Below are positions 46,728 to 55,053 of a stretch of 64,000 nt of DNA, piece by piece. Origin of the DNA: Oceanitalea stevensii (GTDB taxonomy: Bacteria > Actinomycetota > Actinomycetes > Actinomycetales > Actinomycetaceae); NCBI RefSeq assembly GCF_014837105.1, contig NZ_JACSPO010000005.1, positions 1 through 64,000 of the forward strand. The letters are read 5' to 3'. Each line of letters begins with the position of its first letter. Position 1 is the first letter of the stretch. The notes beneath the pieces were generated by a model, which was not told where the DNA came from, searched no databases, and saw nothing but the letters and a program-made list of their open reading frames with translations. Position numbers and translations under genes: made by a program.

Positions 46728-46865
46728 GCGGGTGTCCTTGCGTCCGGGCGGCCTGGCGTCCCCGAGGACCCGTCAGGGTGACGTCGGCGACCTCACCGAC
46801 CTGGCCCGGAACGAGTCCGACCAGCGCACGTCCTGACGATCCCCGCCGGTGCCACGCAGCGCTTC

Positions 46866-46918
46866 GTGCGCTTCCTGCGCACACTCCTCACCTTCGGCAG
46901 GACGTGCCTGGTGTTGAG
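46866..46918 (-). promoter_or_regulatory. FliA-type promoter and 5' stem-loop of chemoreceptor 4
   Basis: CTCA (46918-46915), 17 bp, CCGAAGGT (46897-46890), 7 bases, then GTGCGC-AGGAA-GCGCAC (46882-46866). It begins 21 bp behind the csrA stop. The leader to ATG 46727 is about 150 nt; the rest of it shows nothing clear. Confidence 0.65.
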
Positions 46919-46938
46919 CGGTTGGGTCCGCCTGGCGC

Positions 46939-47178
46939 TCAGTCCTCGGACGTGGGCGGACGCAGCGCCCGCAGCGCGTCGAGGTCGGCGTCGTCGGCGC
47001 GGGCCGCGTCGCGGTTGGCCTCCTCGACGGCGCGGAGCACCTCGGCGCGGTTGACGGTCACGTGGCGCGGGGCGGCAATGCCCAGCCGGACCGTGTCGCC
47101 GCGCACATCGACGACGGTGAGGACGATGTCCTCGCCGATGACGATCTGCTCGCCGACCTTGCGGCTCAGTACCAACAC
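46939..47178 (-). CDS. csrA: Carbon storage regulator CsrA
   Basis: A 79-residue RNA-binding translational regulator. It starts VLVLSRKVGEQIVIGEDIVLTVV and continues GDTVRLGIAAPRHVTVNRAEV, the five-strand CsrA fold including the RNA-binding L/R residues near position 4-7 and R near 44. Typical length is 55-75, so the acidic C-terminal tail is slightly long. GTG 47178 has TAGGGT about 8 nt upstream. It is the last gene of the flbD-csrA flagellar operon. CsrA represses flagellin or other GGA-containing leaders in other bacteria; its usual antagonist FliW is not in the window. Confidence 0.93.
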   Translation of the reverse strand: MLVLSRKVGEQIVIGEDIVLTVVDVRGDTVRLGIAAPRHVTVNRAEVLRAVEEANRDAARADDADLDALRALRPPTSED

Positions 47179-47188
47179 GCGCTCGACC

Positions 47189-47530
47189 CTACCGTCCGCC
47201 CCGGCTCTTGGCCGACCTGGCGCTCGCGGCGCGTGCCGCGCGGCTGGCCTCCGACTCCATCCGCTCGGCCGCCTCGGCGGCACCGAGGAGGTCGTCGATG
47301 CCCGCCGGACGGGCCGCCGGCCGGGCCGGCGCCGGTGCCCGGCGGGTCGGCAGCCGCGTGAGCGTGGCGACCTGCGGGTCCGGCACGGCCACGGTCACCT
47401 CGTACCACTGGCGCATGAGCAGCCCCTTGCGCAGCCGCTGGGCGCGCACCACCCGGCCACCGAGCTCCTCGGCACGCGCGAGCAGCTCGGTCAGGTCGGG
47501 ACCGTCAAGCAGCAATCGCCTGTCCGACAC
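47189..47530 (-). CDS. Small protein resembling the FlhF N-terminal domain
   Basis: A 113-residue protein between flhA and csrA. Its first 55 residues (LLLDGPDLTELLARAEELGGRVVRAQRLRKG then QWYEVTVAV) resemble the N-terminal domain of FlhF, the SRP-type GTPase that places flagella, but no GTPase follows. The C-terminal half is basic and Ala/Arg-rich. GTG 47530 overlaps the flhA end by 26 bp. Function is unknown; the position where flhF often lies supports a degenerate or reduced FlhF-like part. Confidence 0.6.
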   Translation of the reverse strand: MSDRRLLLDGPDLTELLARAEELGGRVVRAQRLRKGLLMRQWYEVTVAVPDPQVATLTRLPTRRAPAPARPAARPAGIDDLLGAAEAAERMESEASRAARAASARSAKSRGGR

Positions 47531-49562
47531 CCACGGCTCCCACGGTCTCGATGGTCAGCGACGTGCCCGTCACCTCCGTGTAGGACAGCACGGGAAGGCG
47601 CGGGACCGCCAGCCCCGCCACGCGGCGCAGCGCCGGGCGGATCGCCGGCGAGCACACGAGCACCGCCTGGCGACCGGTCGCCTCGAGGGTCTCCACCTGG
47701 CCTCGGAGCGAGGCGAGCAGGCCCTCGACGCGGTCCGGCGCGAGGGAGATCTGGGTGCCCTGCTCCCCCGGGCGCAGCGACTCGAGGAGCAGCTGCTCGG
47801 TGGCCGGCTCGAGCGTGAGGACGCGCAGGACCCCACCCTCGCGCTGGCGGTCGACGATGATGTCGGCGACCGCCTGGCGCGCCGCCTCGACGAGCCCCTC
47901 CGCGTCGGTGGACACCTTCGCCCGCAGCGTGAGCGCCTCGAGGATGCGGCCCAGGTCGAGGATCGGGACCTGCTCGGCGAGCAGGCCCTGGAGGACCCGC
48001 TGGACCTCGCCGAGGCTGAGGATCGCGGGGACCAGCTCCTCGACGACCGAGGGGTTGGTCTGCTTGAGGCCCTCGACGAGCACCCGCACGTCCTCGCGGC
48101 CGAGCAGCCGGTCGGCGTGGGTGGAGGCCACCGAGGAGAGGTGGGTGATGAGGACGGACACGCGGTCGACGACGGTGGCCCCGGCCATCTCGGCGCTGTG
48201 CCGCATCTCGGTGGGGATCCACTTGCCGGGCAGCCCGAACACCGGCTCGACGACGGTGCTGCCGGGCAGCCCCTCGAGGCCCTCGCCGAGCGCGAGGACG
48301 CGCCCGCGCGGTGCCGTGCCGCGCGCGACCTCGACGCCGGAGAGGCGGATCGCGTAGGTGCCGGCGGGCAGGTCGACGGAGTCCCGGGTCCGGACCGGGG
48401 GCAGCACGTAGCCCATCTCCAGGGCGGTCTTGCGGCGCAGCGCCCTGACCCGTCCGAGCAGGTCCTGGTCGGCGGAGCCGCCGACCATGTCGACGAGGTC
48501 CGGTGCGAGGAGGACCTCGAGCGCGTGGACGCGCATCTGCTCGATGAGGGCCTCCGGCGTCTCCGCGGCGGGCTGGAGCGCCGCGGCGGTCTCGGTGGCG
48601 GCGTCGGCGTCGGCGACCTCGTTCTCCTGGGCCTTCATCCGCTGCGCGAGGACGATGAGGACCGCGCCGACGGCGATGAACGGGACCTTGGGGATGCCCG
48701 GGACGAGCGCGAGCACGATGGCGGCGCCTCCGGCGATCGTCAGCGCCGTACGCGACTGGGTGATCTGGTTGGTGGCCGTCGTGCCCATGTCGGACTCCGA
48801 CGTGGCCCGCGTGACCACGAGGCCGGTGGCGACGGACATGAGGATGGCCGGGATCTGGGTGACGAGGCCGTCACCGACGGTGAGGAGGGAGTAGGTCTCG
48901 ATGGCCTCCCCGGCGGTCATGCCGAGCTCGACCATGCCGATGACGAACCCGCCGACGAGGTTGATGACCGTCGTGATGATGCCGGCGATCGCGTCGCCCT
49001 TGACGAACTTCGCGGAGCCGTCCATCGCGCCGTAGAAGTCGGCCTCGGCGGCCACCTCCGCGCGGCGGCGGCGGGCCTCGTCGTCGTCGATGGCGCCGGC
49101 GTTGAGGTCGGCGTCGATGGCCATCTGCTTGCCCGGCATGGCGTCGAGGGTGAAGCGCGCCCCGACCTCCGCCGCTCGCCCGGCGCCGTTGGTAATGACG
49201 ACGAACTGGATGACGACGAGGATGAGGAAGATGACGAGCCCGATGACGATCGAGCCGCCGACGATGAAGTGCCCGAAGGCGTTGATGACCTCACCCGCGT
49301 AGCCGTCGCGCAGGACGAGGCGGGTGGAGGCGACGTTGAGCCCCAGCCGGAAGAGCGTCATGACGAGCACGAGCGCCGGGAAGATCGAGAAGTCGAGGGG
49401 CTTCTTGATGTACATCGTCGTGAGCAGCACGAGCATCGCGCCGACGATGTTGACCGCGATGAGGACGTCGAGCAGCGGCGCCGGCAGCGGGATGACGAGG
49501 AGCAGGATGATCCCGACGACGGCGGCCGGGGCGGCGAACTGGGTGACCTTGCCGTTCTTCAT
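47505..49562 (-). CDS. flhA: Flagellar type III export protein FlhA
   Basis: A 685-residue export gate component. Eight membrane helices occupy about 1-315, including TMYIKKPLDFSIFPALVLVMTLFRLGLNVASTRLVL and the FHIPEP-region motif (MPGKQMAIDADLNAGAID). A cytoplasmic ring domain (about 345-685) docks substrates and chaperones. ATG 49562 overlaps the flhB stop. Length matches the family. Confidence 0.96.
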   Translation of the reverse strand: MKNGKVTQFAAPAAVVGIILLLVIPLPAPLLDVLIAVNIVGAMLVLLTTMYIKKPLDFSIFPALVLVMTLFRLGLNVASTRLVLRDGYAGEVINAFGHFIVGGSIVIGLVIFLILVVIQFVVITNGAGRAAEVGARFTLDAMPGKQMAIDADLNAGAIDDDEARRRRAEVAAEADFYGAMDGSAKFVKGDAIAGIITTVINLVGGFVIGMVELGMTAGEAIETYSLLTVGDGLVTQIPAILMSVATGLVVTRATSESDMGTTATNQITQSRTALTIAGGAAIVLALVPGIPKVPFIAVGAVLIVLAQRMKAQENEVADADAATETAAALQPAAETPEALIEQMRVHALEVLLAPDLVDMVGGSADQDLLGRVRALRRKTALEMGYVLPPVRTRDSVDLPAGTYAIRLSGVEVARGTAPRGRVLALGEGLEGLPGSTVVEPVFGLPGKWIPTEMRHSAEMAGATVVDRVSVLITHLSSVASTHADRLLGREDVRVLVEGLKQTNPSVVEELVPAILSLGEVQRVLQGLLAEQVPILDLGRILEALTLRAKVSTDAEGLVEAARQAVADIIVDRQREGGVLRVLTLEPATEQLLLESLRPGEQGTQISLAPDRVEGLLASLRGQVETLEATGRQAVLVCSPAIRPALRRVAGLAVPRLPVLSYTEVTGTSLTIETVGAVGVGQAIAA

Positions 49563-50659
49563 CGGCTGTCCTTCCTGGGCTGGGGCATGCGGTGGGTCCC
49601 GGTGGCGGCGCCACGACGGCGCAGGGACATGACGAAGGCGAGGACACGTGCGACGGCCTCGTAGAGGTAGTCGGGGACCTCGTGGCCGACCTCGCACATC
49701 GCGTTGAGCGTGCGGGCCAGGGTGATGTCCTGGACGACGGCGACCCGGTGCTGGGCCGCGCGTTCACGGATCTTGGTGGCGACGTGGCCCTGGCCCTTGG
49801 CGACGACGCGCGGGGCGCCCTTGCCGGGCTCGTAGCGCAGCGCGACGGCCACGTGGGTGGGGTTGACGACGACGACGTCGGCGTCGGCCACCGCGGCGAG
49901 CATGCGGTTGCGGCTCATCGCGCGGGCCTTGGCGAGCCGCTGGCCCTTGACCATCGGGTCGCCCTCGGAGCGCTTGTGCTCGTCCTTGATCTCCTGCTTG
50001 GACATGCGCGTCGTCTTGCGGTTGCGGCGCATGACGACGAGGAGGTCGACGGCGGCGAGCGCGAGGCCCGCGGCCACGCCCCACGTGAGGAGGGTCTGGA
50101 TGCGGGAGCCGACCTCGCCGAGGATCTGCATGACCGACAGCTGGCCGGACTGCGCGACGATCGGGATGAGGCCGACGATGGCGGAGTACATCACGGCACC
50201 GACGACGAGAGTCTTGAGGAAGGCCTTGACGCCCTGCCACCACGCCTGCGGACCGAAGAGCCGCTTGGCCCCCTTGACGAGGTTGAACTGCTCGAGGCGG
50301 GGCTTGAGCTTCTTCGTCGAGATGTGGACCCCGCCCTGCGCGACGCCCGCGACGACCGCCGCGAGCGCGGCGACGGCGAGGAGCGGCGCGACGGCGAGAG
50401 CGGCGTTGAGCAGCCCGTCCCCCAGCGCCTGCACGGCGAGCGCCGGCTGGGGTGAGGCGATGACCTCGCGCAGACCGAGCACGTGGCCCGCGGCGGCGTC
50501 GGAGCCCCGCGTGATCACCATGGGCAGGGTGAGGACACCCGTCCCGACGACGACCCACGCGCTGAGGTCCTGGGACTTGCCCAGGCTCCCGTCCTTGCGG
50601 GCCTTCTTCATCCGCTCCGGGGTGGCCTTCTCGCTCTTCTCCCCTCCGGTCTGGCTCAT
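49559..50659 (-). CDS. flhB: Flagellar type III export protein FlhB
   Basis: A 366-residue membrane protein that switches export specificity from hook to filament. About four helices lie in 30-210; the cytoplasmic domain has the self-cleavage site NPTH (266-269) in VVVNPTHVAVALRY. It starts MSQTGGEKSEKATPERMKKARKDG, as usual. ATG 50659 overlaps the fliR stop. Confidence 0.96.
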   Translation of the reverse strand: MSQTGGEKSEKATPERMKKARKDGSLGKSQDLSAWVVVGTGVLTLPMVITRGSDAAAGHVLGLREVIASPQPALAVQALGDGLLNAALAVAPLLAVAALAAVVAGVAQGGVHISTKKLKPRLEQFNLVKGAKRLFGPQAWWQGVKAFLKTLVVGAVMYSAIVGLIPIVAQSGQLSVMQILGEVGSRIQTLLTWGVAAGLALAAVDLLVVMRRNRKTTRMSKQEIKDEHKRSEGDPMVKGQRLAKARAMSRNRMLAAVADADVVVVNPTHVAVALRYEPGKGAPRVVAKGQGHVATKIRERAAQHRVAVVQDITLARTLNAMCEVGHEVPDYLYEAVARVLAFVMSLRRRGAATGTHRMPQPRKDSR

Positions 50660-51408
50660 CGCACGACCTCCCCGATGCCACGGATCGCCTGGTCGGCGAG
50701 CCAGTCGACGACGCCCGGCAGCGCTGCGAGCGTGACGGAGCCGAGGGTGAGCGTGATGAGGATCTTGAGCGGGAAGCCGAGGGCGAAGGCGTTGAGGGCG
50801 GGGGCGACGCGGGTGAGCAGGCCCAGTCCGACGTCGGCGAGGAAGAGGACGGCGATGAGCGGTCCGGCGACCTGGATGGCCGCGAGGAAGAGCTGGCTCA
50901 CGCCCTCGGCGAGCTGACCGGCGAGGGCGCCGAGGTCGAGCATCGCGCCGAGCGGGAGCGCGTCGAAGCTGCGGGCCAGTCCGCCGACGACGAGCTGGTA
51001 GCCGTCGGAGACGAAGAGGAGGACGACGGCGATGAGCTGGTAGAAGCGGCCGAAGGGGCCGCTGTTCGTCATCGTCATCGGGTCCAGCGCCTGGCCGAGC
51101 TCGAAGCCGCCGAGCATGTCGATGAGGCGCCCGGCGGACTGGACCGCCGAGAAGATGAGCGAGACGAGGACACCGAGGCCGGCGCCGGTGACGGCCTCCG
51201 ACAGCGCCATCGCGATGAGCGTCGCGGCGGTCACCTCGACCGGCACGGTCATCGAGGAGGCCAGCGCGAGCGCGAGGCCCACCCCGAGCATCGCCTTGAC
51301 GGTCGCGGGGATCGCGCGGTGGTTGAAGGGCGGGGCGATGACGAGGAAGACGGTCACCCGCACGGCCGCGAGGATGACGGGGAGCACGACGAGGGCGGCG
51401 TCGTCCAC
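50656..51408 (-). CDS. fliR: Flagellar export gate protein FliR
   Basis: A 250-residue membrane protein with about six helices, partner of FliP and FliQ in the export gate. VFLVIAPPFNHRAIPATVKAML and GRLIDMLGGFELGQALDP are the FliR-typical segments. It starts at GTG 51408, 3 bp behind fliQ. Confidence 0.94.
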   Translation of the reverse strand: MDDAALVVLPVILAAVRVTVFLVIAPPFNHRAIPATVKAMLGVGLALALASSMTVPVEVTAATLIAMALSEAVTGAGLGVLVSLIFSAVQSAGRLIDMLGGFELGQALDPMTMTNSGPFGRFYQLIAVVLLFVSDGYQLVVGGLARSFDALPLGAMLDLGALAGQLAEGVSQLFLAAIQVAGPLIAVLFLADVGLGLLTRVAPALNAFALGFPLKILITLTLGSVTLAALPGVVDWLADQAIRGIGEVVR

Positions 51409-51411
51409 GCC

Positions 51412-51684
51412 TCAGCCGCCCAGGAGACCGGGGATCCGGTCGAAGAGCTCGTGGGTGGTGACGACCAGCTCGGAGATCATCCAGTTGCCGCACACGACGA
51501 TCGCGACGGCGACGCCGATCGCCTTGGGCACGAAGCTCAGGGTGATCTCCTGGATCTGGGTCACCGACTGGAGCAGGGAGACGGTGAAGCCGACGACGAG
51601 CGCGGTGACGAGGAGCGGGGCGGCGAGCTTGGCGGCCAGCCCGAGCGCCAGGGTGGCGATGTCGATGACGTTCGCGGTGTCCAC
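51412..51684 (-). CDS. fliQ: Flagellar export gate protein FliQ
   Basis: A 90-residue protein with two helices, LLVTALVVGFTVSLLQSVTQIQEITLSFVPK in the first part being the family signature. It is part of the FliPQR gate. GTG 51684 overlaps the fliP stop (TAG) by 1 bp. Confidence 0.94.
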   Translation of the reverse strand: MDTANVIDIATLALGLAAKLAAPLLVTALVVGFTVSLLQSVTQIQEITLSFVPKAIGVAVAIVVCGNWMISELVVTTHELFDRIPGLLGG

Positions 51685-52499
51685 TAGTAGCTCCCCACCA
51701 GCTGCGTGATGATGAGGCCCCAGCCGTCGACGAGGACGAAGAGCAGGATCTTGAAGGGCAGCGAGATCATCGAGGGCGGCAGCATCATCATGCCCATCGC
51801 CATGAGCGCGGACGCGACGACGAGGTCAATGACGAGGAAGGGCACGAAGACGACGAAGCCGATGATGAAGGCGGCGCGCAGCTCGGAGAGCATGAACGCG
51901 GGGATGAGCGTCTGCATCGGCACCGTCTCGGGACTCTCCGGGTTGGGCATGTCCGCGGCGCGGGTGAGCAGCGCGAGGTCCTCCTCCCGGGTGAGGCCGA
52001 CCATGAACTCCCGCAGCGGCACCTGGGCCGCCTCGAGGGCGGCGGCGAAGTCGATCTGCCCGTCGAGGTAGGGCTGGACGGCGGCGCCGTTCACGTCACC
52101 CAGGACGGGGGACATGATGAAGATCGAGAGGAACAGCGCGAGCCCGGCGAGCACCTGGTTGGGGGGCACGCCCTGCAGCCCGAGCGCGTTCCGGGTGAGG
52201 GCCAGGACGACGAAGATCTTGGTGAAGCTCGTCATCATGAGGAGCAGCGAGGGCGCGACACCGAGGAGGGTGAGGGCGAGGAGCGCGATGATCGACGTCG
52301 AGGGGGTGCTGCCGGCGACGTCGACGTCGATGCCCAGGCCCGGCTCGGCCGGTGCGGCCGGCGCGGTCGGGTCCTCGGGGGGCGCCGGGGCGCCGTGCGC
52401 CAGGGTCGCACCGAGGACGAGCACGGCCGCGGCGAGGGCGAGGACCGCCAGGGCGCGAGGCAGCCAGGCCGCACGCGGGCGGCAGACCGCGGCGATCAC
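51684..52499 (-). CDS. fliP: Flagellar export gate protein FliP
   Basis: A 271-residue gate protein with a cleavable signal (about 1-38, ALAVLALAAAVLVLGATLAHGAPA) and four further helices. MMTSFTKIFVVLALTRNALGLQGVPPNQVL and AFIIGFVVFVPFLVIDLVVASALMAMGMMMLPP are diagnostic. GTG 52499 overlaps the fliO stop. Confidence 0.95.
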   Translation of the reverse strand: MIAAVCRPRAAWLPRALAVLALAAAVLVLGATLAHGAPAPPEDPTAPAAPAEPGLGIDVDVAGSTPSTSIIALLALTLLGVAPSLLLMMTSFTKIFVVLALTRNALGLQGVPPNQVLAGLALFLSIFIMSPVLGDVNGAAVQPYLDGQIDFAAALEAAQVPLREFMVGLTREEDLALLTRAADMPNPESPETVPMQTLIPAFMLSELRAAFIIGFVVFVPFLVIDLVVASALMAMGMMMLPPSMISLPFKILLFVLVDGWGLIITQLVGSY

Positions 52500-52897
52500 C
52501 GGCGGACCCGGCTTCGCAGGGCCTGCCACGAGGTGCGCCACGTGTCCGGGGACAGCACCGAGCCGCCGAGGGCGGAGGGCTGGGTGGACAGTGGCGCGGG
52601 CACGGAGGACTCCGGGCCCTGCGGGCCGTCGTCCTCGAGGACGAAGGGGGCGGACTCGAGCTCGGTGAGGAGGCGGACCTCGGTGTCGCTGACGCCGAGG
52701 ACGAGGGTCCGCCCGGCGACGTCGACGACGGTGATGCCGGAGCGGCGTCCGAGGTTCTGCCGGCCGAGGACGGTGATCGGCAGCCGCCGGACGGCGCCCC
52801 CACCGGCACCCAGGCGGCGGGCGAGGAACCACAGCAGCGCGAGGACGAGTCCCAGCGAGACCGTGACCCGCAGCGCGAGCTCGAGCGTGTCGCTCAC
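52496..52897 (-). CDS. fliO: Flagellar assembly protein FliO
   Basis: A 133-residue protein with one N-terminal helix (about 8-27) and a small soluble domain (VLGRQNLGRRSGITVVDVAGRTLVLGVSDTEVRLL). FliO helps FliP assemble. The family is divergent; the place between fliN and fliP supports the call. GTG 52897 overlaps the fliN stop. Confidence 0.88.
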   Translation of the reverse strand: MSDTLELALRVTVSLGLVLALLWFLARRLGAGGGAVRRLPITVLGRQNLGRRSGITVVDVAGRTLVLGVSDTEVRLLTELESAPFVLEDDGPQGPESSVPAPLSTQPSALGGSVLSPDTWRTSWQALRSRVRR

Positions 52898-53574
52898 TGG
52901 GCCGAGGTCTCCGACACGATCTCGGTGATGCGCACGGCGTAGTCCTCGTCGACGACGACGATGTCACCGCGGGCGACGAGGCGGCCGTTGACCATGACGT
53001 CGGCGGGGCTGCCGGCGGCGCGGTCGAGCTCGAGGACGGTCCCGGGGGTGAGGGCCAGGACGTCGCGCAGCGGCATGCGGGTGCGGCCGATCTCGGTGGT
53101 GAGGGTGAGCTCGACGTCGTACAGGACGCGCATGCTGCCCGGCGTCAGCGGGGCGCTGCTCACCGGGGCGGCGGTGGACACCGTGCGGATGCCGAACCAG
53201 GCCTGGACGCCGCCGCCGGCGGTGAGCGCGTAGAGCTGGACGTCGCGGCCGGTGAGGGCGTCCCCGGCGGGCCGCTCCTCGGCGGCGCTGAGCACGCCGG
53301 TGCCGAGCCGCTGGGAGGCCGCCTCGAGGGCGGGGCGCAGCGCCTCGGCGAGGGTCAGCGCCGCGGCACCGGCCATCGCCTCCGCGACGGCCTCCTCGGC
53401 GACGACGACGAGCTCGGCGCTGCCCTGGCCGACGAAGCTCGCGACGACCGCGACGGCCTCGGGGGCCGGACGCTCACCGGGCTCGGCGGGGCGGGCGACG
53501 AGCGGCTGGGACGACGGCAGCAGCCGCGCGAGCTCCTCGGCGACGGAGTGGGTGTCGACGGTGGTGGTGCTCAT
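52894..53574 (-). CDS. fliN: Flagellar switch protein FliN (FliY-like length)
   Basis: A 226-residue switch protein. The C-terminal SpoA domain (about 145-222: LYDVELTLTTEIGRTRMPLRDVLALTPGTVLELDR, NGRLVARGDIVVVDEDYAVRITEI) is canonical. An extra N-terminal part of about 120 residues resembles the CheC/FliY-type region but lacks a clear E-x-x-N phosphatase motif. ATG 53574 overlaps the fliM stop. Confidence 0.92.
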   Translation of the reverse strand: MSTTTVDTHSVAEELARLLPSSQPLVARPAEPGERPAPEAVAVVASFVGQGSAELVVVAEEAVAEAMAGAAALTLAEALRPALEAASQRLGTGVLSAAEERPAGDALTGRDVQLYALTAGGGVQAWFGIRTVSTAAPVSSAPLTPGSMRVLYDVELTLTTEIGRTRMPLRDVLALTPGTVLELDRAAGSPADVMVNGRLVARGDIVVVDEDYAVRITEIVSETSAQ

Positions 53575-54494
53575 AAGTTCTCCTTGACGTTGACGACCAG
53601 CCCGGCGAGGCGGGACCCGTTGGTCCCGGCGACTGCCTGGGCGAGGACGCGGTCACCGACCACGACGTCCATGGGCTGGGAGCGGGGGTGGTGAAGCGGG
53701 AGGAGGTCGCCCACCGCGAGGCTGACGACCTCCCGGGGGTGGACGGGCACGGGGGCCATCCGGACGGCGACCTCGACGGGCGCGTTCTGCACGGCGCGGT
53801 CGAGGAGCTCGCGCTGCTCCTTCTCGGCGGCTTCCTGGGAGGCGCTGCGCTGGTCGGGCGCGCTCTTCTCGCGCAGCGCCGTGATGATGCCCTCGGCGGG
53901 GGCCATGAGGGTCGCCGTGGCGTGGTGCTCGCCGGCGGAGATGGAGAAGCTCGCGGTGATGACGGTCGTCGTCGCCGTCATGAGCTGGAGGGCCTGCGGG
54001 GAGTGCTGGAAGCTGCGCAGGTCGACGTCGACGGCGACGATGCTCGCGAAGGCGTAGGTGAGGTCGCCCAGCACCCGGGTCATGAGGTCCCCGAGGAGCG
54101 CCTGCTCGATCTCGGTGAGCTCCCGGTCGGGGACCGCGCCCGGCTTGCCGGGGCCGCCGAGCATCTGGTCGACCCAGGTGAGGGCGCTCTCCAGCGGGAA
54201 CTGGACGATGGCCGGGCGCCGGTTGCGCCCGACGGCGCAGACGACGAGCGTCGTGGTCGGGGGGAGGCGGCTGATGTACTCGTCGTACGTCTGCAGGCCC
54301 ACCGCCTCGAGGGAGACCTGGGTGGGCACGCGCAGGCGCGCCATCAGCTGGTTGGACCAGTGGCGCGCGAAGGTGCCGAGCGCCACCTCGAGGGTGCGGG
54401 CGTGCTCGCGCGCCAGTGTCATCGGCCGACGGAAGTCGTAGACGACCGTGCCGTCAGCACTGGGAGAGTGGGGAACCGTCACATGTGTCCCCAT
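53571..54494 (-). CDS. fliM: Flagellar motor switch protein FliM
   Basis: A 307-residue rotor protein. The middle domain (about 40-230) and C-terminal SpoA domain are present (VSLAVGDLLPL then VGDRVLAQAVAG). The usual N-terminal CheY-binding peptide (LSQxEIDALL) is not visible; the protein begins MGTHVTVPHSPSADG before YDFRRP. ATG 54494 lies inside a possible FliA -10 box and lacks a good ribosome site; GTG 54482, with GGGG 6 nt upstream, is an alternative giving 303 residues. Confidence 0.92.
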   Translation of the reverse strand: MGTHVTVPHSPSADGTVVYDFRRPMTLAREHARTLEVALGTFARHWSNQLMARLRVPTQVSLEAVGLQTYDEYISRLPPTTTLVVCAVGRNRRPAIVQFPLESALTWVDQMLGGPGKPGAVPDRELTEIEQALLGDLMTRVLGDLTYAFASIVAVDVDLRSFQHSPQALQLMTATTTVITASFSISAGEHHATATLMAPAEGIITALREKSAPDQRSASQEAAEKEQRELLDRAVQNAPVEVAVRMAPVPVHPREVVSLAVGDLLPLHHPRSQPMDVVVGDRVLAQAVAGTNGSRLAGLVVNVKENL

Positions 54495-54518
54495 CGGCGC
54501 CGCCGGGGCGATGTTGAG
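54490..54518 (-). promoter_or_regulatory. Possible FliA-type promoter at fliM
   Basis: CTCA (54518-54515), 17 bp, CCGATGGG (54497-54490), with the same spacing as at cheA. The -10 contains the first fliM ATG, so a transcript from here would use GTG 54482. It is in the 69-bp fliL-fliM gap, which also has arms GCCGGGGC/GCCCCGGC. The stem-loop found at the other sites is missing. Confidence 0.4.
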
Positions 54519-54563
54519 GAGTCGGCCCCGGCGCCCGGCCTCAGCCGCCGGCAGCGCGCCGCG

Positions 54564-55052
54564 TCACTGCGTGACGAAGTCGGTGAAGTAGACCGCGAGC
54601 ACCTCTCCCTCGTAGGCCTCGACGAGCCGTTCGGACAGCTCGGACTTCAGCTCCTCACGCCGCTCCGGGTCGTTGACCTCGGTGACCGTGCGGCCGGTGA
54701 AGAGCGCGATGGCGATGTCCGTGGCCTGCGCCGTCGCCACCTCCTCGACCTCCGCGACGAGCTCGATCGCGAAGCCGAGCCGCAGGTAGTGCCCGTCGGC
54801 GAGGTTGATGTTGCGCGGCTCGATGGCGACCGTGTCGCCGGGCTCCGGCTCGACGGGCGCGGCCGGCTCGGACGGGCGCAGGAGCACGAAGGCTCCGGTG
54901 GCCACGACGGCGAGCACCGCGGCGAGGACGACGATCAGGCGGCCGCGGCCACGGCGGGGCGCGGCCTCCGGCTCCGGGGCGGCGGGGGCCGGGGCGGCCT
55001 GACCGCCTCCGATCTTGCGGGACTGGGCCCCGATCACGCGCTTCTCGGGCAT
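54564..55052 (-). CDS. fliL: Flagellar basal body-associated protein FliL
   Basis: A 162-residue protein with one membrane helix (about 39-59) and an outer domain (AIEPRNINLADGHYLRLGFAIEL; EEVATAQATDIAIALFTG; ELSERLVEAYEGEVLAVYFTDFVTQ) typical of FliL. It supports stator function. It starts 1 bp after motB stops. Confidence 0.93.
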   Translation of the reverse strand: MPEKRVIGAQSRKIGGGQAAPAPAAPEPEAAPRRGRGRLIVVLAAVLAVVATGAFVLLRPSEPAAPVEPEPGDTVAIEPRNINLADGHYLRLGFAIELVAEVEEVATAQATDIAIALFTGRTVTEVNDPERREELKSELSERLVEAYEGEVLAVYFTDFVTQ

Positions 55053-55053
55053 G

